64,000 bases of DNA from Nocardia flavorosea NBRC 108225 (GTDB lineage Bacteria; Actinomycetota; Actinomycetes; Mycobacteriales; Mycobacteriaceae): contig NZ_BDCG01000022.1 of NCBI RefSeq assembly GCF_001613385.1, positions 1 through 64,000 of the forward strand, in the 5' to 3' direction. Position 1 is the first letter of the stretch; every line of letters begins with the position of its first letter. The notes under the pieces are model-generated. The model did no database searches. It was not told the origin of the DNA and saw only the letters and a list, made by a program, of their open reading frames with translations. The position numbers and the translations under genes are program-made. Positions 16,804-25,352 of this stretch are shown piece after piece.

Positions 16804-17334
16804 ATGACTGCCGATACGACGCTCGAACGCGCCGCCGCGACCCGGGGCGGGTCGATATCCGGTGATACCGGCCTGCTGATCCTGCGGCTGGTCTTCGGCC
16901 TGTTGTTCGCCGCCCACGGCGCGCAGAAGCTGTTCGGCTGGTTCGGCGGTGAGGGGCTTGCGGCGAACAATGCGGGATTCGAGAAGATGGGCTTCGAGCC
17001 GGGCAATGTGTTCGGAACGGTGGCCGGACTGAGTGAATTCGTGGGTGGGCTGCTGCTTGCGCTGGGTGCGTTCACCCCGCTGGCGGCAGCGATCGTGCTG
17101 GGTACCGGAATTGTCATCGTCAACACCGGATTCGGCAAAGGTCTGCTCGGCGGCTACGAGATGGGCCTGTTGTTCGCGGTGGTCGCGTTGGCGGTTGCCT
17201 TTACCGGACCGGGACGGTTCTCGGTGGACAATGGTCGTCCCTGGGCGCGCACCGGCTTGACCTGGGGCGTGATCTCGGTGGCCGTCGCGGTGGCGGCGGC
17301 GCTGGTCACGCTGGTCGGTAAGTCGGTGTTGTAG
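16804..17334 (+). CDS. DoxX-family membrane protein under an iron box
   Basis: A 176-residue protein with four hydrophobic segments. The first starts at GLLILRLVFGLLFAAHGAQK with the DoxX-typical HGAQKLFGWFGG. DoxX proteins are linked to respiratory quinol or redox stress membrane complexes, but their chemistry is not settled. The upstream IdeR box predicts expression when iron is scarce. ATG start after a purine-rich GAGGGG. Its C-terminal half has a truncated copy directly downstream at 17348-17650. Confidence 0.85.
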   Translation: MTADTTLERAAATRGGSISGDTGLLILRLVFGLLFAAHGAQKLFGWFGGEGLAANNAGFEKMGFEPGNVFGTVAGLSEFVGGLLLALGAFTPLAAAIVLGTGIVIVNTGFGKGLLGGYEMGLLFAVVALAVAFTGPGRFSVDNGRPWARTGLTWGVISVAVAVAAALVTLVGKSVL

Positions 17335-17347
17335 CCGGTGTAGCGGT

Positions 17348-17650
17348 GTGTCCGGCGGAATCCTGCTCGCCCTGGGGGCACTCTCACCATTGGGTGCGGC
17401 CATCGTGCTGGGTACGTCCATCGTCATCATCCACACCACTTTCGGCGGTGGCCTGCTCACCGGACAGGGCTACGAAATGGCGTTGCTGTTCGCCACTGTG
17501 GCAGCGGCCCTCGCCTTCACCGGGCCGGGCAGGTTCTCGGTGGACTACCGCCGGCCCTGGGCTCGCAGCGGGCTGGTCTGGGGCGTCACCGCGGTGGTGG
17601 CCGCCGTCGTCGCTGCGGTGATCACGCTGGTTCTCGCGGCCGTTCTGTAA
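17348..17650 (+). pseudogene. N-terminally truncated tandem copy of the DoxX gene
   Basis: The 100-residue translation aligns along its whole length with the last ~97 residues of the preceding DoxX protein: GGILLALGALSPL against GGLLLALGAFTPL, TGPGRFSVDYRRPWARSGL against TGPGRFSVDNGRPWARTGL. The first transmembrane segment and the HGAQK region are absent. It opens at a GTG 13 bases after the first gene stops. It is most likely left from a partial tandem duplication. A functional short protein coupled to the first cannot be excluded, because the frame remains intact. Confidence 0.65.
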
Positions 17651-17656
17651 GACGAC

Positions 17657-17688
17657 CCGCCGCAGCGGGAATCACACCGCTGCGGCGG
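17657..17688. terminator. Bidirectional stem-loop at the end of the DinG-like gene
   Basis: CCGCCGCAGCGG at 17657-17668 pairs perfectly with CCGCTGCGGCGG at 17677-17688 around an eight-base loop containing the dinG stop codon. It lies in the convergent junction with the DoxX copy. Confidence 0.75.
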
Positions 17689-19720
17689 AGTCCAGACGGT
17701 GTAGGGCCTTCAGGACGACCTCGGGGTCGGCGGTTTCCCAGTACGGGGGCAGTGAGGCACGTAGGTAACCGCCGTAGCGTGCGGTGGCGAGGCGCGGATC
17801 GAGGATGGCCACGACCCCGCGATCGTCGACGCTGCGCAACAGGCGCCCGGTGCCCTGGGCCAGCAGGAGGGCGGCGTGACTGGCGGCAACGGTGAGAAAA
17901 CCGTTGCCGCCACGGGATTCGACCGCGCGCTGACGGGCCGCCAGCAGTGGATCGTCGGGGCGGGGGAAGGGGATCCGGTCCAGGATCACCAGACTCAGCG
18001 ACGGGCCGGGGACATCGACCCCCTGCCACAGGGAAAGAGTTCCGAACAGGGAGGTTTCCGGGTCGTCGGCGAATTTGCGCACCAACGCGCCGGTGGAATC
18101 CTCGCCCTGGCACAGGATCGGTGTCTTCAGCCGGGAACGCAGGGCTTCCGTGGCCGATTTCGCGGCGCGCATGGAGGAGAAGAGCCCCAGTGTGCGTCCA
18201 CCCGCGGCCGAGACCAGACGCTCGATTTCGTCGAGATAGGCCGGGGGCAGCCCGTCCCGCCCCGGGGCGGGCAGATGCTTCGCGACATAGAGGATCCCGG
18301 ATTTCGCGTGATCGAACGGCGACCCCACATCCAGCGAGGACCAGCGGACGGTATCGGTGTCCGCGGGGGCCTCCGCGCCGTTGGCCAGCGCGGGATCGGC
18401 CTTGCCGCCGGATTCGGGCGGCAGGCCCCAGGTGCGTGCCAAGCCGTCGAACGTTCCGCCGATCTGCAGGGTCGCCGAGGTCAGGATGACCGTGGCCGTC
18501 CCGAACAACTGGCTACGCAGCAGCCCGCCGACGGCCAGCGGTGCCATATGCAACGAGCGGCGGGTGACGCCGCGGATCTCGTCGGCCGACAACCACACCA
18601 CATCGCGGCGCGCCGCCGGATCGGGTTCGTCGAAAGCGGTGAGGGCGCGGACCGCGCTGTCGTGGATCTCCTCGACCGCGGCCACGGCCATGTTCCGGCC
18701 GGCGGCGGCCTCGGGATCGGATCCCGGCGCGGCGGAACCCTGCGGGTTGAGCGCGGTGCGCGCGTTCCAGGCGGCATCCCGGACGAGGGCGAGCACCTGG
18801 CCGATCCCGTCGGGCAGTGCCTCCCAGCGGTTCGGGCCCAGATCCTCGAGGGCGCCGTGCCAGGCTTCCGCGGCCGCCTCGAGCCGATCGACCTCCTGCT
18901 CGTCGATGAGTTTGGCGCAGCGCCGGGCGGCGGCGCTGATGGCCGTTGCCGACAGTTCGGCGGTCGCGACGCCGGTGACCCGGTCGACCAGTTCGTGTGC
19001 CTCGTCCACGACCACCACATCGTGCTCCGGTAGTACCTGGATACCGCTGATCGCGTCGATGGCCAGCAGCGCGTGATTGGTGACCACCACATCGGCCTGC
19101 GCGGATTCGGCGCGGGCGCGTTCGGCGAAACAATCCTGACCGAACGGGCAGCGGGATTTGCCCAGGCATTCCCGCGACGAGACACTGACCTGCCGCCAGG
19201 CGCGGTCGCTGACCCCCGGGGCCAGTTCGTCGCGGTCACCGGTTTCGGTATCCGAGGCCCATTCGTTGAGCCGTTTGACCTCGCGGCCGAGCCGCGAGAC
19301 GGCGAAGGCGTCGAACAATTCGGCTTCGGCGGGCTCCTCCGGGATGGCGCTGTTGATTTTGTTCAGGCAGAGATAGTTGTTACGGCCCTTGAGGATCGCG
19401 AATTCGGGTGCCCGGCCGAGCGGTTTCGCCAGGGCCTGTCCCAGCCGGGGCAGATCCCGGTCCACCAGTTGCCGTTGCAGGGCGATGGTGGCGGTGGAGA
19501 CCACTACTGTGCGCCCGGTGCGGACCGCGTGGCGCAGGCTGGGCACCAGATAGGCCAGGGATTTCCCGGTGCCCGTACCGGCCTGGACCGCGAGATGGCG
19601 TTTGGTCTCGATGGCATCGTCCACCGCGGCCACCATGGTCATCTGACCGGGGCGTTCCTTACCGCCGAGTGCGGTTACGGCGGTCGCCAGCAGGGTCGAT
19701 ACGGGCGGGAGTTCGGGCAC
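17672..19720 (-). CDS. dinG: DinG/XPD-type ATP-dependent DNA helicase
   Basis: Superfamily 2 5'-3' helicase of 682 residues. Motif I is QAGTGTGKSLAYLVP (Walker A near residues 47-54), motif II is VVVDEAHEL, and the C-terminal helicase domain carries LFGTLSLWQGVDVPG and AQGTGRLLR. Four cysteines consistent with an iron-sulfur cluster lie at NNYLC and ECLGKSRCPFGQDCF. The family resolves R-loops and replication-blocking structures. GTG start at 19720. It corresponds to Rv1329c and marks the left edge of the inverted syntenic block. Confidence 0.92.
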   Translation of the reverse strand: MPELPPVSTLLATAVTALGGKERPGQMTMVAAVDDAIETKRHLAVQAGTGTGKSLAYLVPSLRHAVRTGRTVVVSTATIALQRQLVDRDLPRLGQALAKPLGRAPEFAILKGRNNYLCLNKINSAIPEEPAEAELFDAFAVSRLGREVKRLNEWASDTETGDRDELAPGVSDRAWRQVSVSSRECLGKSRCPFGQDCFAERARAESAQADVVVTNHALLAIDAISGIQVLPEHDVVVVDEAHELVDRVTGVATAELSATAISAAARRCAKLIDEQEVDRLEAAAEAWHGALEDLGPNRWEALPDGIGQVLALVRDAAWNARTALNPQGSAAPGSDPEAAAGRNMAVAAVEEIHDSAVRALTAFDEPDPAARRDVVWLSADEIRGVTRRSLHMAPLAVGGLLRSQLFGTATVILTSATLQIGGTFDGLARTWGLPPESGGKADPALANGAEAPADTDTVRWSSLDVGSPFDHAKSGILYVAKHLPAPGRDGLPPAYLDEIERLVSAAGGRTLGLFSSMRAAKSATEALRSRLKTPILCQGEDSTGALVRKFADDPETSLFGTLSLWQGVDVPGPSLSLVILDRIPFPRPDDPLLAARQRAVESRGGNGFLTVAASHAALLLAQGTGRLLRSVDDRGVVAILDPRLATARYGGYLRASLPPYWETADPEVVLKALHRLDSAAAV

Positions 19721-19804
19721 TCGGGCAGCCTACTGCGCCCCACCGACACCCGTGCGCGCAGTCGCGAACCCCGCGGTGCCGAGTGGTGGGTGTCGCCCTT
19801 CACA

Positions 19805-19830
19805 GTGATCTTACTCGGCAGTAAGGTCAC
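19805..19830. promoter_or_regulatory. Palindromic operator before the SDR gene
   Basis: The 26-base site reads GTGATCTTACT, centre CGGC, AGTAAGGTCAC, a palindrome apart from one A/G pair of positions in the arms. TTACT-N4-AGTAA operators are typical of TetR-family repressors in mycobacteria and relatives. It ends three bases before the SDR start codon, so binding would block transcription of that gene. The regulator is not obvious nearby. Confidence 0.6.
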
Positions 19831-19833
19831 ATC

Positions 19834-20709
19834 ATGGCGTGGAAACCCGATCAGATGCCCGACCAACGCGGGCGTACCTATGTCGTCACCGGAGCCAACG
19901 GCGGCCTCGGTGCCGAGACCACCAAGGTCCTGGCCGGTAAAGGGGCCACCGTGGTGATGGCCTGCCGCAACACGGAGAAGGCCCGCGAGGTCGCCGGCAG
20001 TATCGGCGGCGATCTCCAGGTTCGCCGGCTCGACCTGGCCGATATGTCCTCGATCCGCGAATTCGCCGAGGCCACCGGCGAATTCGATGTACTGGTCAAC
20101 AACGCGGGCCTGATGAATGTGCCGTTCTCGCGGACCGTGGACGGATTCGAAACCCAGTTCGGGGTGAACCACCTCGGGCATTTCGCGCTCACCGGGCTGC
20201 TGCTGGACCGGATACGCGACCGGGTGGTGACCCTCGCCAGCATCGCCCACAAACAGACACCCAAACTGTGGATCGACGACCTGAACTACGAGAACCGGCG
20301 CTACCAGCGCAACCTCGCCTACGCGCAGGCCAAACTGTCCAACCTGATGTTCGCGCGCGAACTGCAGCGCCGGCTGACAGCGGCCGGCTCACCGAAACGG
20401 TCGTACGGCGTGCACCCCGGGGTATCGGCCACCGAACTGTTCACCCGCACCGAAACCCCGCTCGATCTGGTCAGCAAACCGGTGATCCGGCTGGTCGGGC
20501 ACGCCCCGGCGAAGGCGGCGCATTCCACCTTGTTCGCGGCGACGATGCCGGATGCCGATCCGCAGACCTACTGGGGTCCGACCCGGCTGTTCCAGTCCCA
20601 GGGCCCGGTGGCGGCCTCCCCGTCGACCCGGTTGTCGAAGAACACGGGCCTGTGGCGGCGGTTGTGGGAAGAGTCGGAGCGGATGACCGGAGTGGTCTAC
20701 GACCTCTGA
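19834..20709 (+). CDS. Short-chain dehydrogenase (retinol-dehydrogenase-like SDR)
   Basis: NAD(P)-dependent oxidoreductase of 291 residues. Cofactor motif TGANGGLG, then CRNTEKA (the Arg hints at NADP(H)), LDLADMSSI, VNNAG, catalytic Ser in TLASIAHK and the YxxxK pair in LAYAQAKLSN. Length and the HPGVSATELF segment fit the retinol dehydrogenase/WWOX-like group common in actinobacteria. Substrate unknown. It is divergent from dinG, and the palindrome at 19805-19830 suggests its own repressor. Confidence 0.85.
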   Translation: MAWKPDQMPDQRGRTYVVTGANGGLGAETTKVLAGKGATVVMACRNTEKAREVAGSIGGDLQVRRLDLADMSSIREFAEATGEFDVLVNNAGLMNVPFSRTVDGFETQFGVNHLGHFALTGLLLDRIRDRVVTLASIAHKQTPKLWIDDLNYENRRYQRNLAYAQAKLSNLMFARELQRRLTAAGSPKRSYGVHPGVSATELFTRTETPLDLVSKPVIRLVGHAPAKAAHSTLFAATMPDADPQTYWGPTRLFQSQGPVAASPSTRLSKNTGLWRRLWEESERMTGVVYDL

Positions 20710-20783
20710 CCGGCGTCGACGGCCGACCACGCGACGCGCACCTCACACTACGGCCGGTGTAGTAGACGGGTACCGTGGTAGCC

Positions 20784-21314
20784 GTGTCCGAAACACCCCG
20801 CCGTACCGTGCACCGCCCGGCTCTGATCGTCCTGGCGGTTGTGCTCGCGGTGGCCGCGCTGGCATTGGGCTGGTGGCAGATGGAGCGGTTCTCCTCGGCC
20901 AGCGGGACAGCGCAGAACCTCGGCTATGCGATGCAGTGGCCACTGTTCGGGGCCTTCGCGCTCTTCGCCTACTTCCGCTTCGTGCGGTTGGAGCAGGAAG
21001 CAGGCGCGGAGGACGCGGCCGGCGGCGAATCTGCAGACCGGGCCACGGGCTCGGCGGGCACAGTCGGCGAAACGGGGTCGACGGCAGCCGGTACCGAAGC
21101 GGCACGTGCCGACGGCTCGGTGCAGCCCGGCCGCCGTCGCAGCGCCGCCGTCCGGGAACCACGCGAGATTCCGGCCGGTTTCCTGCCGCAGCGGCCACAG
21201 GCCCCCCGCGACACCGATCCGGTGCTCGCCGAATACAACAGCTACCTCGCCCGGTTGAACGCCGGCGACCAAGCGGGCAGCGAAGCCCGCGATCCCGAGA
21301 GGAGCGCCGGTTGA
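20784..21314 (+). CDS. LprD-like membrane protein with long charged tail
   Basis: Residues about 10-30 form a transmembrane helix followed by LGWWQMERFSSASGT and QNLGYAMQWPLFGAFALFAYFRFVRLEQ, the pattern of M. tuberculosis Rv1343c (LprD). This homologue has a long C-terminal extension of about 100 residues, low in complexity (Ala/Gly/Glu-rich) and ending with LPQRPQAPRDTDPVLAEYNSYLARLN, conserved-looking. GTG at 20784 is chosen, with another GTG nine bases upstream. Its stop overlaps the TTG start of the DUF3817 gene, so the two are coupled, as in the Rv1342c-Rv1343c neighbourhood. Confidence 0.72.
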   Translation: MSETPRRTVHRPALIVLAVVLAVAALALGWWQMERFSSASGTAQNLGYAMQWPLFGAFALFAYFRFVRLEQEAGAEDAAGGESADRATGSAGTVGETGSTAAGTEAARADGSVQPGRRRSAAVREPREIPAGFLPQRPQAPRDTDPVLAEYNSYLARLNAGDQAGSEARDPERSAG

Positions 21315-21673
21315 CCGCCAGCGAGAAAACCACCGTCGCCGCCGAGCCCGCGCGGCCCGCCGGAGACCGCAAGATCGCGGGCGCGCTGCTGCGCTACCGC
21401 GTGCTCGCCTGGGTCACCGGTCTGTGGCTGTTGCTGCTCACCGCCGAGATGATCGCGCAGTACGGGTTCGGCGTGGATACCCCGTCGTGGATCGCGCTGG
21501 TACACGGCTGGGCGTACTTCATCTATCTGATTCTCACCGCCGATCTCGCGGTCAAGGTGCGCTGGCCGATCAAACGCACCATCGGCACGCTGCTGGCGGG
21601 CACGATCCCGCTGCTGTCGTTCTTCGTCGAGCACCGCAACACCCAGCAGGTCAAGCGCGACTTCGCGGTCTGA
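21311..21673 (+). CDS. DUF3817 membrane protein (Rv1342c-like)
   Basis: A 120-residue protein with three hydrophobic helices: LAWVTGLWLLLLTAEMI, WAYFIYLILTADLAVKV and IGTLLAGTIPLLSFFVEH. VHGWAYFIY and FFVEHRN are hallmarks of DUF3817. Start is TTG at 21311, set by AGGAG at 21300-21304 and a TTGA overlap with the upstream stop. Paralogous to the gene at 3857. Function unknown. Confidence 0.8.
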   Translation: MTASEKTTVAAEPARPAGDRKIAGALLRYRVLAWVTGLWLLLLTAEMIAQYGFGVDTPSWIALVHGWAYFIYLILTADLAVKVRWPIKRTIGTLLAGTIPLLSFFVEHRNTQQVKRDFAV

Positions 21674-22010
21674 TCGCCCCGGGCGAGTGGGATAAGCGGC
21701 CGAGGAAGCGCCGCGTTCGAGAACACCAGTGCCTGCCCGGCCGGTAACCGTGCCTACGGCGGGCGCAAAGGCGAACTATCGGAGAACTCCGGGAAACCCG
21801 CGCCCGGTCGTTGACCGAGGGCATATCCGGTGCGCCGTATTCCCGTCCGGCCACGGGGGAACCCCGACCGCCGCTCGGCACCGGCCGGACAGCAGCGGAG
21901 AAACTCGCCCATGCCCGAGATCGACCGTCGCTGCGCCGTCCGGGTATACGGCTCCGTTCGTCGGTGCGCGACCGACGCGACCCGAGGCGTGGCAGCCGAT
22001 CGGGACAGAC
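21674..22010. other. Convergent intergenic region without a gene
   Basis: Between the ends of the DUF3817 gene and rdgB. Frames on both strands are Arg/Pro-rich and unlike proteins. Nothing else recognised apart from the hairpin at its right edge. Confidence 0.45.
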
Positions 22011-22040
22011 TGCACTCGGACGTTCCGTCGGCCGAGTGCA
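22011..22040 (-). terminator. Stem-loop after rdgB
   Basis: TGCACTCGG at 22011-22019 pairs with CCGAGTGCA at 22032-22040 around 12 bases, 21 bases beyond the rdgB stop. Confidence 0.6.
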
Positions 22041-22060
22041 GTCGGCCGGGTTCGTTCCGC

Positions 22061-22669
22061 TCAGTCGGCCAGCCGGCTGAGCGCGGGCAGCAGTTCGGCC
22101 AGCGCGCGCCCGCGGTGCGAGGCTGCGTCCTTCTGCGCCGGGGTGAGCTGAGCCGCGCTGTGGTCACCGTCGCCGGGATGGAACAGCGGGTCGTAACCGA
22201 AGCCGCCATCACCCTGTGGGGCCCGGCCGATGGTTCCGGGCCATTCACCGCGCACCACAGTTTCCGCGCCGTCCGGTAGCACCAACGCGCAGGCCGAGAC
22301 GAAGTGCGCGCCGCGGCGATCGTCGGGCACATCGGACAGCTGGGCGAGCAGCAATGCGTTGTTCGCGGCATCATCGCCGTGCCGCCCCGCCCAACGGGCC
22401 GACAGGACACCCGGCATTCCGTTCAACGCGTCCACCGCGATACCGGAATCGTCGGCAATACACGGCAACCCGGTCGCCTGGGCGCCGTCGCGCGCTTTGG
22501 CCAGCGCGTTCTCCTCGAAGGTCGCCCCGGTTTCCGGCGCCTCCGGATATTCCGGGACATCGTCGAGACCGACGATCTCGAGTCCGGCGATGCCGGCCTC
22601 GTCCAGGATCCGGCGCAGCTCATTCAGTTTCTTGGCGTTGCGGCTGGCCAGCAGAACGCGGCGGGTCAT
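22061..22669 (-). CDS. rdgB: dITP/XTP pyrophosphatase
   Basis: HAM1-type nucleotide pyrophosphatase of 202 residues that removes ITP, dITP and XTP from the nucleotide pool. It starts with the substrate-binding LLASRNAKKLNEL. FEENALAKA and ADDSGIAVDAL carry the metal-binding acidic residues, and GFGYDPLFHP and SHRGRAL complete the pattern. The ATG at 22669 shares a base with the rph stop (TAATG), so translation is coupled. Corresponds to Rv1341. Confidence 0.94.
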   Translation of the reverse strand: MTRRVLLASRNAKKLNELRRILDEAGIAGLEIVGLDDVPEYPEAPETGATFEENALAKARDGAQATGLPCIADDSGIAVDALNGMPGVLSARWAGRHGDDAANNALLLAQLSDVPDDRRGAHFVSACALVLPDGAETVVRGEWPGTIGRAPQGDGGFGYDPLFHPGDGDHSAAQLTPAQKDAASHRGRALAELLPALSRLAD

Positions 22670-23442
22670 TACTTCTTCTTCGCCGGTTCCGGAGCTTCGG
22701 GCAGCACACCTGGATAGGGCAGCGCCAGCGCTTCCTTCTGTACCGCGAACAGTTGCTCGCAGCCCGCGAGTGCGGAATCCAGGAGCTTGTCGAGGGTGGA
22801 GCGCGGGAAGGTCGCGCCCTCGCCGGTGCCCTGGATTTCCACCAGGGTGCCGGTATCGGTGGCGACGACGTTCATATCGACCTCGGCCCGCGAATCCTCT
22901 TCGTAGGGCAGGTCCAGCCGGACCCGGCCGTCCACGACCCCGACGCTGACCGCGGCGATCGCGCAGGAGATCGGCTGCGGATCGGCCAGCCCACCGGCGG
23001 CACCGAGGTAGGTGACAGCGTCGGCCAGCGCGACGTAGGCGCCGGTGATGGCGGCGGTACGGGTGCCGCCGTCGGCCTGCAGGACATCGCAGTCGACGGC
23101 GATGGTGTTCTCGCCGATGGCGGCCAGGTCGATACAGGCGCGCAGGGACCGGCCGACCAACCGGCTGATCTCCTGGGTACGTCCGCCGACCTTCCCCTTG
23201 ACCGATTCCCGGCTGCTGCGGGTATGGGTGGCGGCCGGCAGCATCGCGTACTCGGCGGTGAGCCAGCCCAGCCCCGAATCGCGCCGCCACGGCGGTACAC
23301 CCTCGGTGACGCTGGCCGTGCACATCACCCGCGTCTGCCCGAACTCGACCAGCACCGAACCGGCCGGATGCGTGGTGAAACCTCGGGTTATCCGTACCTC
23401 GCGGAGCTCGTCGTCCGCCCTGCCATCGGCTCGTCTCGACAC
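22669..23442 (-). CDS. rph: Ribonuclease PH
   Basis: Phosphate-dependent 3'-5' exoribonuclease of 257 residues that trims tRNA 3' ends. Family segments: GSVLVEFGQTRVMCTASV, GWLTAEYAMLPAATHTR, the RNA/phosphate-binding SLRACIDL, VDCDVLQADGGTRTAAITGA and MNVVATDTG. The C-terminus continues about 15 residues past the usual end with a Lys-rich tail. The GTG at 23442 is chosen because homology begins at SRRADGR. Corresponds to Rv1340 (rphA) and is coupled to rdgB. Confidence 0.94.
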   Translation of the reverse strand: MSRRADGRADDELREVRITRGFTTHPAGSVLVEFGQTRVMCTASVTEGVPPWRRDSGLGWLTAEYAMLPAATHTRSSRESVKGKVGGRTQEISRLVGRSLRACIDLAAIGENTIAVDCDVLQADGGTRTAAITGAYVALADAVTYLGAAGGLADPQPISCAIAAVSVGVVDGRVRLDLPYEEDSRAEVDMNVVATDTGTLVEIQGTGEGATFPRSTLDKLLDSALAGCEQLFAVQKEALALPYPGVLPEAPEPAKKK

Positions 23443-23718
23443 GGGCTCAGCGTAGTGGGGGCCCTGTGCCGGCATCCGCCGGGGTCGCAGCCTTCGATCG
23501 CCGCGCCGGACCCGGTGAAAATCTCCTCTGCCCCTGCCCGATGAGACCGAACCTGCCCACCGAAAGGCGTCGGACACTTCCGTCGCTCCGGGGCCTGCTG
23601 GGCACGGCGGCGCTACCGGGGCGATGTGGTGTACGGCGCTCTCGGCCCAGAGCCGGCGCAATCCGTGGTGCCGAATCCCATACATCCGAGAGTGGTGGGG
23701 CCGTGGAAACCCCACGCA
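23443..23718. other. Intergenic region upstream of rph
   Basis: No gene. It contains a GTGGTGCCGAATC block at 23665-23677 that recurs at 23727-23739 within the deleted repeat copy, and a GTGGGG/CCCCAC hairpin near 23695-23715. It should hold the promoter for rph-rdgB. Confidence 0.4.
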
Positions 23719-23794
23719 ACCAGCGGTGGTGCCGAATCTTTTGACCGAGGAAGGCCGAAACCTCGCGCCACCGGAGGCGGCGCCGAAATCACAG
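23719..23794 (+). repeat. Dispersed repeat, internally deleted copy C
   Basis: It shares ACCAGCGGTGGTGCCGA at the start and GACCGAGG, GGCCGAAACC and a terminal GC hairpin plus GAAATCACAG with copy A, but the long central stem-loop is gone: the text jumps from a TTTT run straight to GACCGAGG. Its tail overlaps the stop codon of the minus-strand phosphodiesterase gene. Confidence 0.6.
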
Positions 23795-24553
23795 CTCGAA
23801 GGTCTCGCCCGGGGTCACGGCGTGTACGGGGCCGGTGAATTCGGCCTTCGCTTCGGCGATGACATCTTCGCGGGAAGTCCACGGCGGGATATGGGTGAGG
23901 AGCAGTTCCCCGACTCCCGCCGCGGCCGCTATCCGTCCGGCTTCGGTGCCCGAAAGATGTATGCCTTCGGGACGATTCGCCGGATCGTGGGTCCAGGAGG
24001 CCTCGGCCATGAGAACGTCCGCGCCCTGGGCCAGTTCCTGGACCGCCGAGCAGACGGCGGTATCCCCGGTGTAGACGAAGGTGCGTCCGGCGGCGGTGAC
24101 GATACGCAGTCCGTAGGACTCCGGCGGGTGGAACATACGGCGCGCGGTGATGGTGTGGCCGGGACCGAACTCGACCGTTTCCCCCTCGGCCCACATACGG
24201 AAATCGATCACATCGGACCAGTCGTCGCATTCGCCACCGACCTCGGCGGAAGCATTACCGATCCGTACCGGCGCATCCGACGGGCCGCGCACAATGGCCT
24301 GCCCGGTGGGCGGCGTCGGATGGTAGCGCCGCCAGACCAGCAGCCCCGGCAGGTCCAGGCAGTGGTCGGCATGCAGATGGGTGAGGAAGATGTCGACCTC
24401 GCCCGGATCGGCGTATCGCTGCAGCGCGCCGAGGATCCCGGGACCGAAATCGATGACCACCGGCGACATATCCGGGCCGGTGAGCAGATAACCCGACGCT
24501 GGGGAATCCGGGCCGGACACGCTGCCCGAGCACCCGAGGACCGTGAGGCGCAT
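23789..24553 (-). CDS. Metallo-beta-lactamase-fold phosphodiesterase (Rv1339-like)
   Basis: A 254-residue protein with the metal motif HLHADHCLDL, an upstream Asp, TGDTAVC and a late HIPPW histidine. This is the RNase Z/PDE branch of the fold, and M. tuberculosis Rv1339 of this type is reported to hydrolyse cAMP. Start chosen at the ATG 24553 (MRLTVLGCSGSV). The 21 extra upstream codons are unlike the family. In M. tuberculosis murI lies between this gene and the rhomboid gene; here the gap is only 69 bases. Confidence 0.85.
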   Translation of the reverse strand: MRLTVLGCSGSVSGPDSPASGYLLTGPDMSPVVIDFGPGILGALQRYADPGEVDIFLTHLHADHCLDLPGLLVWRRYHPTPPTGQAIVRGPSDAPVRIGNASAEVGGECDDWSDVIDFRMWAEGETVEFGPGHTITARRMFHPPESYGLRIVTAAGRTFVYTGDTAVCSAVQELAQGADVLMAEASWTHDPANRPEGIHLSGTEAGRIAAAAGVGELLLTHIPPWTSREDVIAEAKAEFTGPVHAVTPGETFEL

Positions 24554-24622
24554 GCTCCCATGCTGCCACGATGTTTCCCGATTCAAGACCGCATCCCCCG
24601 AAAATACTGGCCGCATCCACGG

Positions 24623-25336
24623 TCACCGGGGTGGGGCGGCTGTCCCGGTGCGCAGTTGCCGGCGGTGTCGACGTTCATCACTGGAGAGTACCCAGCCGGC
24701 GATCAGTCCACCCATTGCGCCGAAAAGGTGCCCCTGCCAGGAGATTCCATCTTGACCTGGGAGAACGCCCCAGAGGAGGGAGCCGTAGAAGACGAGTACC
24801 ACGACGCCGAGAACGATCTGGCCGATCCGGCGGGCGAACCAGCCGCGGCAGATGAGGTAGGTGAGCCAGCCGAACACCAGTGAGGAAGCGCCGATGTGGA
24901 TGGTGTTCGTGCCGCCGGTGAGCCAGGTGCCCAGACCGGCGACGATCCAGATGACCGCGGTAGCGGCCAGCCCGCGGCCGATCCCGGTGGCCAGTGTCAG
25001 GAAGCCCAGGACCAGTACCGGCAGGGTGTTGCCGATCAGATGGTCCCAGCTGCCGTGCAGCAACGGAGCGAAAAGAATGCCGTCGAGACCGTCGACTTCA
25101 CGCGGTGCGATACCGGCCGTGCAGTCGATGCAGTAGTCGATGATCGAATCCACCGATTCGATCAGATACAGCAGTACGACGAACGCGGCCATCACCACCG
25201 CGGCCCGTCCCCACGCCCGCCCGGCGGTGAAACGGGGCCGGCCGGTCGGTGCACCGGGGCCTGCGCCGGGCGCCGGGCGGAGCGCGGAAGTGCGGTCGGG
25301 GTCGAACGAAGCGCCCAGGGGTGCGCCACCGGTCAT
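24623..25336 (-). CDS. Rhomboid-family intramembrane serine protease
   Basis: Polytopic membrane protein of 237 residues with six or so hydrophobic helices after a Pro/Gly-rich cytoplasmic start. The catalytic serine is in HIGASSLVFG and the histidine in WQGHLFGAMGG. The HGSWDHLIGNT segment equals the rhomboid loop-1 motif. ATG at 25336 with AGGAGGAGG upstream. Corresponds to Rv1337. Substrate unknown. A GC hairpin of the dispersed-element type sits directly before its ribosome binding site. Confidence 0.87.
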   Translation of the reverse strand: MTGGAPLGASFDPDRTSALRPAPGAGPGAPTGRPRFTAGRAWGRAAVVMAAFVVLLYLIESVDSIIDYCIDCTAGIAPREVDGLDGILFAPLLHGSWDHLIGNTLPVLVLGFLTLATGIGRGLAATAVIWIVAGLGTWLTGGTNTIHIGASSLVFGWLTYLICRGWFARRIGQIVLGVVVLVFYGSLLWGVLPGQDGISWQGHLFGAMGGLIAGWVLSSDERRHRRQLRTGTAAPPR

Positions 25337-25352
25337 GACGATCCTCCTCCTC

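Noticed and set aside
23624..24883. Plus-strand 419-codon frame opposite the Rv1339-like gene
   Set aside because: Shadow frame that starts in the repeat copy C; the opposite strand has the metal motif and proper start.
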